A DNA stretch of 64,000 nt from Pseudocolwellia agarivorans (GTDB taxonomy: Bacteria > Pseudomonadota > Gammaproteobacteria > Enterobacterales > Alteromonadaceae), in the NCBI RefSeq assembly GCF_002000085.1, contig NZ_MUZU01000001.1:62001-126000 (forward strand). The letters run 5' to 3'. Shown here piece by piece: positions 17,761-27,848 of the stretch. Each line of letters opens with the position of its first letter. The stretch's first letter is position 1. The translations under genes and the position numbers were made by a program. The notes beneath the pieces were generated by a model. The model did not search any database, was not told the origin of the DNA, and saw only the letters and a program-made list of their open reading frames with translations.

Positions 17761-19086
17761 ATGATTAAAAAAACGCTTTTCCCTATATTGTTATCTCTTT
17801 CTTGCATCTCTCATCAAGCAAGCTCTGCTGAAATGCAAAATGCTGCCACTATAGATAAATTAAAAAAAGAGATAAATGAAAAGGATTTTCAAAACGCTTG
17901 GAATACTGCTCAACGACTTAAAGACGAATACCTTGGTGAAACCTCTTTTGATTTTTTATATGGTGTTGCAGCTTTAGCAAACAACCAAGCAGAATATGCT
18001 GTTTTTGCATTTGAACGTGTAACAACAAATCAACCCAACTGGTTAGATGCTCAATATTTACTTGCTAAAGTCAATTATCAAATTGCAAATTACCAAGGAG
18101 CAATTGATACTAGCCAACAACTTCTTAATAATCCTAAAGCGTCTGTAAAACTTAAAGAGTCTGCGAATAGTTTATTAAATTTATCTCAATCAAAATTAAA
18201 TAAACAATCGTTTCATCTATCACAACGTGTGTCATTAAATGTAGGACACGATTCGAATATCAATGCAGGAACAACAGAAGATAATATATTTATCCCACTA
18301 ACTGGAGCTACTTTTCCTTTAAATAATGACAGCAAGAAGAACAGCGACAATTACGCTGCATTAACTTACCGCGCTTCAGGGAGTAAAAAATTCTCGCAGG
18401 TATCTCAAATTAACTTTTCAGGAAAAGGCACTACACATAATTTTCAAAATGAATCTCAATATAATCGAATGTTTGCTGACCTAAATTTTCAATATCAGCA
18501 TACTTTTGGTTTTGGTCGTTTATCCGTAGGTTTAAAATTTACACCTTTATGGTTAGACGACGACTTATACCGAACAAAAACCATGTTAACGACTAACATC
18601 GAAAAGCAGCTAAGCCCTAAATGGTTAATTGCTGCAGGTGTAGATGTTGGTCAAACAAAAAACAAAAACAGCGAATCATTAAATACAGATAATATTTCCA
18701 CTAATTTAGCAGCCCATTACTTTTCAAATAACCTAAAGCATTCTTTCGCTTTAAGTTATGCCGATGAAAAAAGTGATGAAAATATTTACCACTATAATAG
18801 CCAAAAAATAACTACCGTAAGTTATTCAAATTTATGGCTTATAAATAACGCTTGGCTCGCTAGCAGCATGGTTGCCTTTCAACAGAAGAAATATCAAGAT
18901 TTACATCCGTTCTTTCTTGAACAACGCGATGATGACATGTGGCTTGCATCTATCAACCTGCAATACACTCAGTCTAAAAGATGGTCATACAATTTAAATA
19001 TTAATGCGCAAGATAAAGACAGTAATTTAGCACTCTTTTCTTATCAACGTTCAGACATTAGCATAACTGCTAATATGAACTTTTAA
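17761..19086 (+). CDS. TPR plus outer-membrane beta-barrel protein, Slam-like (DUF560)
   Basis: A 441-residue exported protein. The signal peptide runs to about residue 23 (ending QASSAE). TPR-like helices follow at about 30-150 (AWNTAQRLKDEYLGETSFDFLYGVAAL, AEYAVFAFERVTTNQPNWLDAQYLLAKVNYQIANYQGAI). The C-terminal 290 residues alternate polar and aromatic residues as in a beta-barrel and end in Phe. The barrel opens with NVGHDSNINAG, the DSN-type string that marks the DUF560/Slam family. Slam proteins move lipoproteins to the cell surface. A very large lipoprotein is encoded two genes downstream, which fits that role, but this is inference. ATG 17761 was chosen with GTGGA upstream; a TTG at 17749 is less likely. 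Confidence 0.78.
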   Translation: MIKKTLFPILLSLSCISHQASSAEMQNAATIDKLKKEINEKDFQNAWNTAQRLKDEYLGETSFDFLYGVAALANNQAEYAVFAFERVTTNQPNWLDAQYLLAKVNYQIANYQGAIDTSQQLLNNPKASVKLKESANSLLNLSQSKLNKQSFHLSQRVSLNVGHDSNINAGTTEDNIFIPLTGATFPLNNDSKKNSDNYAALTYRASGSKKFSQVSQINFSGKGTTHNFQNESQYNRMFADLNFQYQHTFGFGRLSVGLKFTPLWLDDDLYRTKTMLTTNIEKQLSPKWLIAAGVDVGQTKNKNSESLNTDNISTNLAAHYFSNNLKHSFALSYADEKSDENIYHYNSQKITTVSYSNLWLINNAWLASSMVAFQQKKYQDLHPFFLEQRDDDMWLASINLQYTQSKRWSYNLNINAQDKDSNLALFSYQRSDISITANMNF

Positions 19087-19097
19087 GGGTAAATGAT

Positions 19098-20348
19098 ATG
19101 AGAACACACATTCAAATAAGCGATTTAACTTTACTAACAAAAGTATCACCTAAACTAATACTACTTAGCTGTTTAGGTTACGCAGGTACAAGTTACGCAA
19201 CCCCTGAAGAAATAATTGCAGGAAAGACACTTTTAGCAAAAGGAGTTGTTAACGCTGTAAACCCAAAAACAAACAATGTTCGATCTTTAAAGCGTCGTTC
19301 TAAAATAATGTCTGTTGAGCACATCACCACCGGTGAAAATAGTAAAGCGCAATTTAGTATGTCTGATGGCGGTTTAATTACCCTCAAAGAAAATACAGAA
19401 ATTAACGTCAGTAATTATGTATTTAACGAAGAAACACAAAAAGGTTCAGCAACACTGGAAGTGATCAGCGGTGGCTTACGTTCAATCAGTGGACTGATAA
19501 AAAAAACAGGTGGTGATTATCAAGTAAAAACCCCTGTTGGTTCAATTGGTATTCGCGGAACTCACTTTGCAGTTGAAGTATCAGGAGATGATGTTTATTT
19601 TGGTGTTTATAGTGGCAATATAGATATAGCGTTAAATAACAATCAATCTCTTTCATTAGGCGTTACCGAAGGTTTTGCTTTTGCCTCAGTCAACCAAGCA
19701 GGTGAAATCACCCCATTTACACAGGCGCCTGAAATATTATCTTTAGGTTATAACACTTCGCAAGAAGCTTCAGAAGACGTTACAGAAGAAAACGATAACA
19801 CAGCATCTACAGATGTTAATACTGAAACAGCTACAATTGATACACCTGAAACACCAACAACTAATGAATCTACTAGCTCTGAGGAATATGTCCAAATAGC
19901 TTCAGAAAATAATGATCAAGAAATAACAGAAGACATTATAGAGAAAATCGAAGATATAGAAGATATCCAAACCATTGCAGAATTAATATCAGAAAGAACC
20001 GGCACCTTTGACTACCAACAAATAACTGAGAGTAATGTTAGCTCATCTGTTGGCGCTACTAGCGACTTAATACTTAATTTAGCGGTTGATTTTGACAATG
20101 GAACAGTCCCTGGCGGTTCACTTAGCTTTACGGACGATCAAGGCGAATGGTTTGCAACCTATTCAGGATTAATCAATGTTGACCAGTTAGATCTAGGTGT
20201 TAACTTTGCTTCTCATGCTAATAAGCTCGCAGATGGCAATATATCAGCTGATTTTTCTAATGGGTTAGACGAAATTACCGGAAATTTTGATTTACAAGAA
20301 ATTGAAGATACAAGCGTAAATGCAACAGGCTCTTTCACAGTTAAATAA
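19098..20348 (+). CDS. Secreted FecR-domain protein
   Basis: A 416-residue exported protein. A signal peptide (about 1-35, ending GTSYATPEE) precedes a FecR domain (about 45-195): RRSKIMSVEHITTGENSKAQFSMSDGGLITLKENTEINVSNY, then RSISGLIKKTGGDYQVKTPVGSIGIRGTHFAVEV. Unlike the anti-sigma FecR at 15631-16596 it has no DUF4880 segment or cytoplasmic part, so it is not a sigma regulator. An acidic Thr/Glu-rich linker (about 220-300) separates a C-terminal domain of unknown type. Secreted FecR-domain proteins often sit beside CHASE2 cyclases, and one lies downstream here. The gene starts 11 bases after the Slam-like gene, with AAGGG before the ATG, so they form an operon. Confidence 0.82.
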   Translation: MRTHIQISDLTLLTKVSPKLILLSCLGYAGTSYATPEEIIAGKTLLAKGVVNAVNPKTNNVRSLKRRSKIMSVEHITTGENSKAQFSMSDGGLITLKENTEINVSNYVFNEETQKGSATLEVISGGLRSISGLIKKTGGDYQVKTPVGSIGIRGTHFAVEVSGDDVYFGVYSGNIDIALNNNQSLSLGVTEGFAFASVNQAGEITPFTQAPEILSLGYNTSQEASEDVTEENDNTASTDVNTETATIDTPETPTTNESTSSEEYVQIASENNDQEITEDIIEKIEDIEDIQTIAELISERTGTFDYQQITESNVSSSVGATSDLILNLAVDFDNGTVPGGSLSFTDDQGEWFATYSGLINVDQLDLGVNFASHANKLADGNISADFSNGLDEITGNFDLQEIEDTSVNATGSFTVK

Positions 20349-20389
20349 CTGAGAGCTAGCTTACGATTATCAATATTAGGATTTTAACA

Positions 20390-23300
20390 ATGCGTAAATT
20401 AAGTATTATTGCCGTTTCATTAATAACCTCAAGTTTACTACTTGCAGGATGTGGTAGCGAAGGCTCTGTATCTAATGAAATAAGTCAATCTCCAATTACT
20501 GTTGACCCATCTACTCCTGAAGTTCCATCACCTATTATTGATACAAATAATAATTCAATATCTCTTGCTGGAATACAAGGTAAAAATCAAATACAAATAC
20601 AAAAAGTTAAAGGTATTACCAAACCCCAAAATGCCATTGTAGATGCAGAATTCTCAAACGCTAAAGGCGACTTTGTTTACAAAGATAATACAAGTAGTGT
20701 TGCAGGCAACTTAACTTTTGCCATTAACGTTGAAGAACCAGATCAAATAACAGATATTTCACTTTACCTACCAAGCGTTGAACAAACTATCTCTGTATGT
20801 TCAAATAATTGCGGTACTACATTTAATAGAACACTCACAGGGTTTAATCCTCAGCTTTCAGGTGTTCAAGCAGGTAACTTACGTATAGAGTTGTTTGTTA
20901 CAGATAGCGCACAAAACACAGCAATGCTAGATGCAATATCTATAGACTGGAGCCCGATTGAAATTACAGGTATTAGTGCAACAAGATCAGAAGACAAAAT
21001 CACGGTTAATTGGCAAGGTGGCTCATCACTTAACCGATATAATGTTTACTCGGCAACTGAAGCAAATTTAACTCCAACAAGTGTGCTTAGCTTATCAAAC
21101 GGTAGCCAACAACTCGCTATTAATACAAACCAAACAGACATAGCGGTAATCGACGAAACATCCAATTATTATGTTCTCATTACCGGTATAAACGAACAAG
21201 GCGAAAGTGGCCAATCAGCTCCTTTTCAAGTTGCAGCTACAAAAGTTGCTGTAAACCAACCACCTCAAGCGGTTACCGATAATGTTATAATCGACGAAGA
21301 TAATGTACTTAGCACTAATGTGCTTGATAACGATATTGATCCTGAAAACAGCTTACTCACTTTAGATTCGATTATAACGCCACCTGTAAACGGACAATTA
21401 ACTTTCGACAATGCAGGTAATATTAGCTACCAGCCCAACAAAGATTTTTTTGGACAAGACAGTTTTACATACCAAATATTAGATGATGAAAACAATAGCG
21501 CACAAGCAAATGTTTTAATTACAATTAATAATGTAAATGACGAACCTATAGCAACAAACGATGCATATACCTTAGCCATAAATAACTCACTAGCAATAAC
21601 CAGTACGGGTTTATTAACTAACGACACAGATATTGATGGCGACTTTTTATTTGTTGATATACTCCCTGTATCGCCCCCTCTACACGGTACTTTACAACTC
21701 AACTCAAATGGTAGTTTTACCTATATAGCAGACAGTAGTTTTATTGATGAAGATAGCTTTGAATATCAAGTTACAGATAATAAAGGTGGAACGAGTAGTG
21801 CCCAAGTAACAATTTTATCTTCAGGGAGTGATGCTCCTCCTATTGCATTAAATGATATTTATGAAATAAATGAAGATACAACGCTTATTATCAACTCTAT
21901 TAATAACAGTATACTTGCAAACGATAAAGATCCAAATTCATTGTCGATATCGTTAAACGAAACCTTATTAACATCAACAACTCATGGGCAATTAAACCTT
22001 TCGATAGATGGTACTTTTACTTACATACCTGCCCCTAATTTTTTCGGTATTGATAGGTTTCAATACGAAATAATGAACACTTTAGGTAAAACGTCTCAGG
22101 CTTTTGTAAACATAACCGTTAATCCTGTTGCTGATATTCCAACAGCAAATAACGACAATTATCAAATAAATGAAGATATTACACTTAGCATTAATTCAAA
22201 TTCTGGCTTACTTGCTAACGATTCTGATATCGATGGGGGTACCTTAACCGTTAATACAACTCCTCTTGTTGCTCCACAACAAGGTAGCCTTATATTAAAC
22301 ACAGATGGTAGTTTTACTTACTTACCTAAAAATAACTTTAATGGTTTAGATACCTTTACTTATCAAATATTAAATAATAAAGGTGCTATCACAACAGCTC
22401 AGGCAAGTATCACGATAAACCCGATAAATGATGCACCTGTAGCCATTAATGACCAAGCCCAAACTAATTCTGAAACCCAGTTAATACTTGACGTACTCCT
22501 TAACGATAAAGATATTGACGGTGATGAATTAACTATAAAACCTTTTACACTAGATGAAGCATACGGAACGGTAACCGTTGAAAATAATAAATTACGCTTT
22601 GTTCCTTCAGTTACCTTTGGAGGACTAGCAGAAATAAGTTACACAACCTCGGATCCATCAGGAGAAGAAAGTACAGCAACCCTCTCTATATCAGTAAGCT
22701 TAGTTGGCTCTTTAAATTCAGATCCTATAGGCATTAACGACACTTATACGCTTGATGAAGATGAAGTATTAATAGGTTCATCTTTTTTAAATAATGATAC
22801 TGACTCTGACGGTGGCACATTAACGGCCTCAACAACACCATTTACCAATGTAAGTAACGGTACATTAATCATCAATACTGACGGTACATTTATTTATACT
22901 CCAAATGCTAATTATAATGGAACAGACAGTTTTTCTTATAGATTATCTGATGGTCAAGGTGGCTTTAACAATGCACAAGTTACATTAAATATTGATCCCG
23001 TTAATGATCTACCTGTCGCCGTATCTGACATATATTCAACTCAAGAAAACACAAGCCTTACCGTTATAGCTTCAAGCTTTAATGCCTTATTAAAAAATGA
23101 CACAGATCAAGACGGCGACTCTTTAAGCATAAATGTTGGCATGAGCGGAAATCCCTCTTTTGGTAGTTTAACGCTGAGTAGTGATGGTAGCTTTACTTAC
23201 ATACCTGAAACTAATTTTAGTGGTATAGATAACTTTACTTATCAGCTAGAAGATAGCCAAGGAGGCTCAACCTCAGGTAATGTAAGCATTAATGTCATTA

Positions 23301-24490
23301 ATGTGAATGTAGCACCTAAAGCAGTAACAGATAACTACACTATGCTTGAAGGTGGTGCATTAAATGCACTGTCTGTACTAAGTAACGATACTGATGCCGA
23401 TGGAGATACTTTAACTGTTGATACCTCATTTTTATCTTCACCTTCGAATGGAGTTGTTAATTTTGCTAGCGACGGTACCTTTGTTTACACTCCTAGCATC
23501 GGCTTCGTAGGTTCAGATACTTTTACCTACAAAGTGGATGATGGCAATGGAGAGCAAGATGAAGGCCTTATACATATAACAGTCTCAACAGATCCTAGCG
23601 CTCACGGTAATCCTTTAGCTGTAACAGATTTTTATAATATTAACCAAGGTACAATTTTATCAGGCTCAAACCTATTAGATAATGATTTAAGCGACCAAAC
23701 CAATAGCGCTGACACTAGCTTATTAACCGTAACAACTGTTCCACATGTAGCGCCATTACATGGCACGTTAATATTAGAAAGTAATGGTAATTTTACTTAC
23801 ACCCCAGAAAGTAGTTTTTCAGGTTTTGATTCATTTGAATACGAAGTTAGAAATATTTACAACAAAACCTCAACAGTTATCGTTACAATTAATATTGCTT
23901 CAGTAAACACGGCACCAAAGGCTGTAGCAGATACTTATGTAACAGACGAAAATACTACCCTAAATGCTTCTTCTGTATTAAATAACGATACCGATGTTGA
24001 TGGAGATGCCTTAACAGTAAGTACTCCATTAATATCTTCTCCTTCTAACGGAAGTGTTTCTATTTCTTCTGATGGTACGTTTACTTACACACCAAATACA
24101 GATTTTGTTGGCGGAGACAGTTTTACCTACAGAGTACTTGATACTTATAGTGAATATGATGATACGGTAGTTAATATAACGGTAAAACCTAGTTCTTCAT
24201 CTTCTAACAAGCCCTTAGCAAGAAATGACTTTTACTCTGTAAATACAAATCAATCTCTTACGGTAAACACAATACTTGATAATGATGATGACGGACAAAT
24301 ACTGTCTCTATTTCAGCTTTCAGTAGAAAAAACAAGGGATGTAGAACACGGAACACTAGCATTACAAAGTAATGGTAACTTTACTTATACACCAAACACT
24401 GATTACAGCGGCGAAGATTTCTTTATTTATCAAATTACAAATTTTTATGGTAAAAAATCAACAGCAAAAGTTATTATTACCGTTCTTTAA
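20390..24490 (+). CDS. Giant lipoprotein with eleven cadherin-like (tandem-95) repeats
   Basis: A 1366-residue lipoprotein. The signal ends in the lipobox LAGC (Cys20) followed by Gly, so it should reach the outer membrane. After a divergent N-terminal region with one fibronectin-like segment (about 190-290) come eleven units of about 95 residues. Each starts like NDxYxxxE, continues with LxNDxDxDGDxLT and GTLxLxxDGSFTYxPxxxFxGxDxFTYxxxD, and ends VNITVxxVNDAP. The DxDxDG strings suggest calcium binding. Such repeats are typical of surface adhesins. It follows the Slam-like and FecR-domain genes by 41 bases, with AGGA before the ATG. I infer that it is displayed by the Slam-like protein. The ligand is unknown. 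Confidence 0.88.
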   Translation: MRKLSIIAVSLITSSLLLAGCGSEGSVSNEISQSPITVDPSTPEVPSPIIDTNNNSISLAGIQGKNQIQIQKVKGITKPQNAIVDAEFSNAKGDFVYKDNTSSVAGNLTFAINVEEPDQITDISLYLPSVEQTISVCSNNCGTTFNRTLTGFNPQLSGVQAGNLRIELFVTDSAQNTAMLDAISIDWSPIEITGISATRSEDKITVNWQGGSSLNRYNVYSATEANLTPTSVLSLSNGSQQLAINTNQTDIAVIDETSNYYVLITGINEQGESGQSAPFQVAATKVAVNQPPQAVTDNVIIDEDNVLSTNVLDNDIDPENSLLTLDSIITPPVNGQLTFDNAGNISYQPNKDFFGQDSFTYQILDDENNSAQANVLITINNVNDEPIATNDAYTLAINNSLAITSTGLLTNDTDIDGDFLFVDILPVSPPLHGTLQLNSNGSFTYIADSSFIDEDSFEYQVTDNKGGTSSAQVTILSSGSDAPPIALNDIYEINEDTTLIINSINNSILANDKDPNSLSISLNETLLTSTTHGQLNLSIDGTFTYIPAPNFFGIDRFQYEIMNTLGKTSQAFVNITVNPVADIPTANNDNYQINEDITLSINSNSGLLANDSDIDGGTLTVNTTPLVAPQQGSLILNTDGSFTYLPKNNFNGLDTFTYQILNNKGAITTAQASITINPINDAPVAINDQAQTNSETQLILDVLLNDKDIDGDELTIKPFTLDEAYGTVTVENNKLRFVPSVTFGGLAEISYTTSDPSGEESTATLSISVSLVGSLNSDPIGINDTYTLDEDEVLIGSSFLNNDTDSDGGTLTASTTPFTNVSNGTLIINTDGTFIYTPNANYNGTDSFSYRLSDGQGGFNNAQVTLNIDPVNDLPVAVSDIYSTQENTSLTVIASSFNALLKNDTDQDGDSLSINVGMSGNPSFGSLTLSSDGSFTYIPETNFSGIDNFTYQLEDSQGGSTSGNVSINVINVNVAPKAVTDNYTMLEGGALNALSVLSNDTDADGDTLTVDTSFLSSPSNGVVNFASDGTFVYTPSIGFVGSDTFTYKVDDGNGEQDEGLIHITVSTDPSAHGNPLAVTDFYNINQGTILSGSNLLDNDLSDQTNSADTSLLTVTTVPHVAPLHGTLILESNGNFTYTPESSFSGFDSFEYEVRNIYNKTSTVIVTINIASVNTAPKAVADTYVTDENTTLNASSVLNNDTDVDGDALTVSTPLISSPSNGSVSISSDGTFTYTPNTDFVGGDSFTYRVLDTYSEYDDTVVNITVKPSSSSSNKPLARNDFYSVNTNQSLTVNTILDNDDDGQILSLFQLSVEKTRDVEHGTLALQSNGNFTYTPNTDYSGEDFFIYQITNFYGKKSTAKVIITVL

Positions 24491-24558
24491 TAACGAACAA
24501 ACTAAAAATTTTTAACAGTAATTTGGTACAAAGTTAAATTTAAACTCAATTATTAGAA

Positions 24559-24602
24559 AATATATAGATGTTAGCCTTTAATAAAATTAACATCTATATA
24601 TT
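24559..24602 (+). terminator. Long hairpin after the cadherin-like lipoprotein gene
   Basis: A perfect 15-bp inverted repeat (AATATATAGATGTTA and its complement) with a 14-base loop. It lies between the lipoprotein stop codon and the MBL-hydrolase gene. It has no T-run, so it may be a processing or partial-termination site rather than a full terminator. Confidence 0.45.
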
Positions 24603-24672
24603 ATAAGCCGACAAACAAGTCTGTAGATAATGTTCGCTTACTTAAAAAGAAGAACTAATGGTATTAAAATAA

Positions 24673-25521
24673 ATGAAAATCGAATTTTACGGCGTTAGAG
24701 GTTCTATGCCGACACCGGGGAAAAATACCGTATTGTTTGGTGGTAATACATCATGCGTATATGTTGAGCTTAATAATGGCGACTTTGTTATTTTAGATTC
24801 AGGTACAGGTATTACAAAGCTCAACAAAAAGTTAAATCATTACAAAGAAACAATTAATATTTTAGTTACACATAGTCACTGGGATCATATTCAAGGTTTT
24901 CCATATTTCCATCCTATATACTGCCCAAGTACTAAAATTAATATTATAACGGGAATTATGGACAACAATGACAACGACATGATACTAAAACAAATGTCTG
25001 GCTCAAGTCACCCGGTAAAATACAACGAACTCCCCTCCTCTATCACATTAAATGCTATTTCATCGCCTCAAAGTAAATTTAAGCTAAATGACTTTATTAT
25101 AACAACACAAGCCTTAAATCACCCTGACGGAGGTTCGGCTTACTGTTTACAAGGCGACAATCAAAAAATAGCTTATGTTACCGATAATGAATTAATACCG
25201 CCTGCTTCGGCAGCCACAACATGGGATGAGTGGATCAAATTTATATCTGACGCTGATGTATTAATTCATGATGCTCAATATAATAACCATGATATGCCGT
25301 TAAAGCATGGTTGGGGCCATAGTACTTATGAACAAGTTATGAAACTTGCTATTCAAGCCAATGTAAAACAACTCTTTTTTATTAGTCACGATCCTTGTAG
25401 AACAGACCAAGAGTTGCTCGCGCAAGAACAATCAATTCAGTCAAAAAATACAGGAATAACACAAATTGCTTGTGCAAAAGAAGATTCAACGTTTGATTTA
25501 AATACAATGAGTTTACGTTAA
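24673..25521 (+). CDS. MBL-fold metallohydrolase (possible phosphodiesterase)
   Basis: A 282-residue cytoplasmic metallo-beta-lactamase-fold protein. The metal-binding motif is THSHWDHIQGFP (about residues 74-85), with further ligands in ALNHPDGGSAYCL, VTDNE, LIHDAQYN and the final SHDP. The opening MKIEFYGVRGSMPTPG with FGGNTSCVYVEL is typical of the Lactamase_B_2 group that includes RNase Z-like and cyclic-nucleotide phosphodiesterases. It lies 74 bases before a CHASE2 cyclase. A role in degrading the cyclic nucleotide made next door is attractive but unproven. A good ribosome-binding site is not obvious. Confidence 0.82.
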   Translation: MKIEFYGVRGSMPTPGKNTVLFGGNTSCVYVELNNGDFVILDSGTGITKLNKKLNHYKETINILVTHSHWDHIQGFPYFHPIYCPSTKINIITGIMDNNDNDMILKQMSGSSHPVKYNELPSSITLNAISSPQSKFKLNDFIITTQALNHPDGGSAYCLQGDNQKIAYVTDNELIPPASAATTWDEWIKFISDADVLIHDAQYNNHDMPLKHGWGHSTYEQVMKLAIQANVKQLFFISHDPCRTDQELLAQEQSIQSKNTGITQIACAKEDSTFDLNTMSLR

Positions 25522-25595
25522 GCTAATAATCATTCTATTTTATTAAGTACATTTTTTATTAAAAAGCTGTTCGCATCCGAGGTTTAAAAATTCAC

Positions 25596-27842
25596 TTGAA
25601 ATCCCTCTTACACAATATATTAATAAGCACATGCAACAAGCTATTCACCGCACGCTTTCTTATTGGTGTTTGTATAACTTGCTTCGTTATTAGCTTACAG
25701 TTTATTAATATTTCTCAAGTACAAGAAGTTATTCAGCGTATTGAAGGGATATTGTACGACTTCAGGCTTAATACAAACCTGCCCGCCCAAAAGCGGCAGT
25801 TTGATGAACATATCGTTATTATAGATATAGATGAAAAAAGCATGAAGGAACAAGGTCGCTATCCTTGGAGCAGAAGTAAAGTCGCTGAATTAGTAGAAAA
25901 GCTTCATCAAGCGGGTGTGGTGGTTATCGCATTTGATATATTTTTTGCAGAGCCCGAAAGAAACCCCGTCAATGAAATATTAAATAAAAATCCTCAATTA
26001 AATAAACAGTTAAGCACTCAAGTTACCGCGTTATCAGAGTCTGTTGATGCTGATACTATTTTTTCTAAAACATTAGAGAATTCTGAAGTCGTTTTAGGTT
26101 TTTTATTTGATAATCAAGCCGAAAATACTGGCTATATACCGCCTAGCTCAATTATTTGGACAAAAAATAAAAACGAGTCATCCGAGATCAGCGTATTTAA
26201 TAATGCATTAGGCAATATTGAAAAACTACAAACATCCGCATTAGGCGCAGGTTTTATTAATGCCGTACCTGAAAGTGATGGATTTATCAGAAAAGCCTCT
26301 CTTGTACTTAACTATAACGGCACGCTTTATCCTTCGTTAGCACTAGAAGCAGCACGTGTTTATACCTTAAACGATTCAATACAAGCCGTAACTAAATCAA
26401 ATAATAATATCTCATGGTTACAAGGCGTTAAGTTTGGAAAAAACATTATTCCCACTAACGAAAAAGGTCAAATACTTATTCCTTTTAAAGGAAAAAAACA
26501 TAGTTTTGAATACATTTCAGCCACAGATGTACTTAATCAAAAATTACCTAAAGGTCATTTAGAAGGAAGTATTGCTTTTGTAGGAACTTCAGCCGTTGGG
26601 CTATCTGACCTACGAGCAACATCAGTTGGTGTTCAATACCCTGGGGTTGAAGTGCATGCCAACGTATTTGAAAGTTTAATTCATCCTGAAATTCTTCCTT
26701 TTGAGCCAGACAGTACTTTAGCTATATCGTTATTGTTATTAATATCTACAGGGCTAATACTTTCTTTTTTAATGACAGAGCAAACGCCAACAAAGATACT
26801 CATTTTTAGTACGTTTTTCTTCTGTATACACATAGTCATTAACTGGTATTTATGGAATAAACTAAAAATAAGCCTACCTTTATTTCAAAATCTACTCTTA
26901 ACTTTATTACTAACTCTCTATTACGCTGGTATAGGGTTCATAATGGAGAGCCAAAAAAGAAAAAGTATTATAGGCATGTTCAACCAATACGTTCCCCCTG
27001 CCTACATAGAAAAACTTATTAAAGCGGGTAAAAATTTACAACTCAAAAGTGAAAAAAGAAACATGTCTGTACTTTTTGCTGACATTAGAAGCTTCACCGA
27101 ACTTTCAGAGAATTTTACTCCTGAAGAGTTAACTGAATTTATGCAAATTTATTTAACTGAAGTCACCTCTATTATTTTTGAACATCAAGGCACTATCGAC
27201 AAATACGTAGGCGATATGGTTATGGCATTCTGGAATGCGCCTTTAGATGACGACGATCACGCAACCCATGCCGTAGTAACCGCTTTAAAAATGATCCAAG
27301 CAACTCATAAACTATCCCGTATTTTTAATGAGAGAAATTGGCCTAGCGTTAATATAGGCGTAGGTATCAGTTCTGGTGATATGAATGTTGGCGATATGGG
27401 TTCAAGCTACCGTAAAGCCTATACCGTATTAGGTGATGAAGTGAATTTAGGCTCAAGAATAGAATCGTTAACCAAGTATTATGGCGTAGATATTCTTATT
27501 ACAGAAAAAACATTAGAGCAAATGTCACCTAATTATATTTTATGCCGGCAAGTTGACAAAATTAGAGTAAAAGGAAAAGCTCAAGCAGTTACAGTGTACC
27601 AACCCATAGGATTTAAAGAAGATTCAAATAAAGAAATTGAAGACTATTTATTACTACATAAAAAAGGGATAAACGCATATACATTAGGTGAATGGGATGA
27701 GGCAATAAAAGTCTTTAACCAATTAAAACAAAATGATTTTTGTTCAAAAGCACTTTATGATATATATTTAGATAGATTAGCACTATTAAAAAACTCACCA
27801 CCTACATCGTGGAATGGTATTTTCGTCCATCAATCAAAATAG
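25596..27842 (+). CDS. CHASE2-domain class III adenylate/guanylate cyclase
   Basis: A 748-residue membrane receptor cyclase. One N-terminal helix (about 20-37) is followed by an extracytoplasmic CHASE2 domain (about 45-355: IVIIDIDEKSMKEQGRYPWSR, VVIAFDIFFAEPE, FVGTSAVGLSDLRATSVG, YPGVEVHANVFESL). Three helices follow at about 370-450, then a class III cyclase domain (about 485-665). Its first metal Asp is in LFADIRSF and the second in DKYVGDMVMAFW; VGISSGDMNVGDMGS and YTVLGDEVNLGSRIE follow. A short TPR-like tail closes the protein. Translation starts at TTG, with GAGG upstream and no nearby ATG. The extracellular CHASE2 signal is unknown. The HD-GYP gene starts six bases later, so the pair is coupled. 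Confidence 0.92.
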   Translation: MKSLLHNILISTCNKLFTARFLIGVCITCFVISLQFINISQVQEVIQRIEGILYDFRLNTNLPAQKRQFDEHIVIIDIDEKSMKEQGRYPWSRSKVAELVEKLHQAGVVVIAFDIFFAEPERNPVNEILNKNPQLNKQLSTQVTALSESVDADTIFSKTLENSEVVLGFLFDNQAENTGYIPPSSIIWTKNKNESSEISVFNNALGNIEKLQTSALGAGFINAVPESDGFIRKASLVLNYNGTLYPSLALEAARVYTLNDSIQAVTKSNNNISWLQGVKFGKNIIPTNEKGQILIPFKGKKHSFEYISATDVLNQKLPKGHLEGSIAFVGTSAVGLSDLRATSVGVQYPGVEVHANVFESLIHPEILPFEPDSTLAISLLLLISTGLILSFLMTEQTPTKILIFSTFFFCIHIVINWYLWNKLKISLPLFQNLLLTLLLTLYYAGIGFIMESQKRKSIIGMFNQYVPPAYIEKLIKAGKNLQLKSEKRNMSVLFADIRSFTELSENFTPEELTEFMQIYLTEVTSIIFEHQGTIDKYVGDMVMAFWNAPLDDDDHATHAVVTALKMIQATHKLSRIFNERNWPSVNIGVGISSGDMNVGDMGSSYRKAYTVLGDEVNLGSRIESLTKYYGVDILITEKTLEQMSPNYILCRQVDKIRVKGKAQAVTVYQPIGFKEDSNKEIEDYLLLHKKGINAYTLGEWDEAIKVFNQLKQNDFCSKALYDIYLDRLALLKNSPPTSWNGIFVHQSK

Positions 27843-27848
27843 CGAATT

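Noticed and set aside
20390-24490. Repetitive region considered as a possible CRISPR or DNA tandem-repeat array
   Set aside because: The periodicity (about 285-300 bases) is diverged at the DNA level and corresponds to eleven protein repeats in one open frame.
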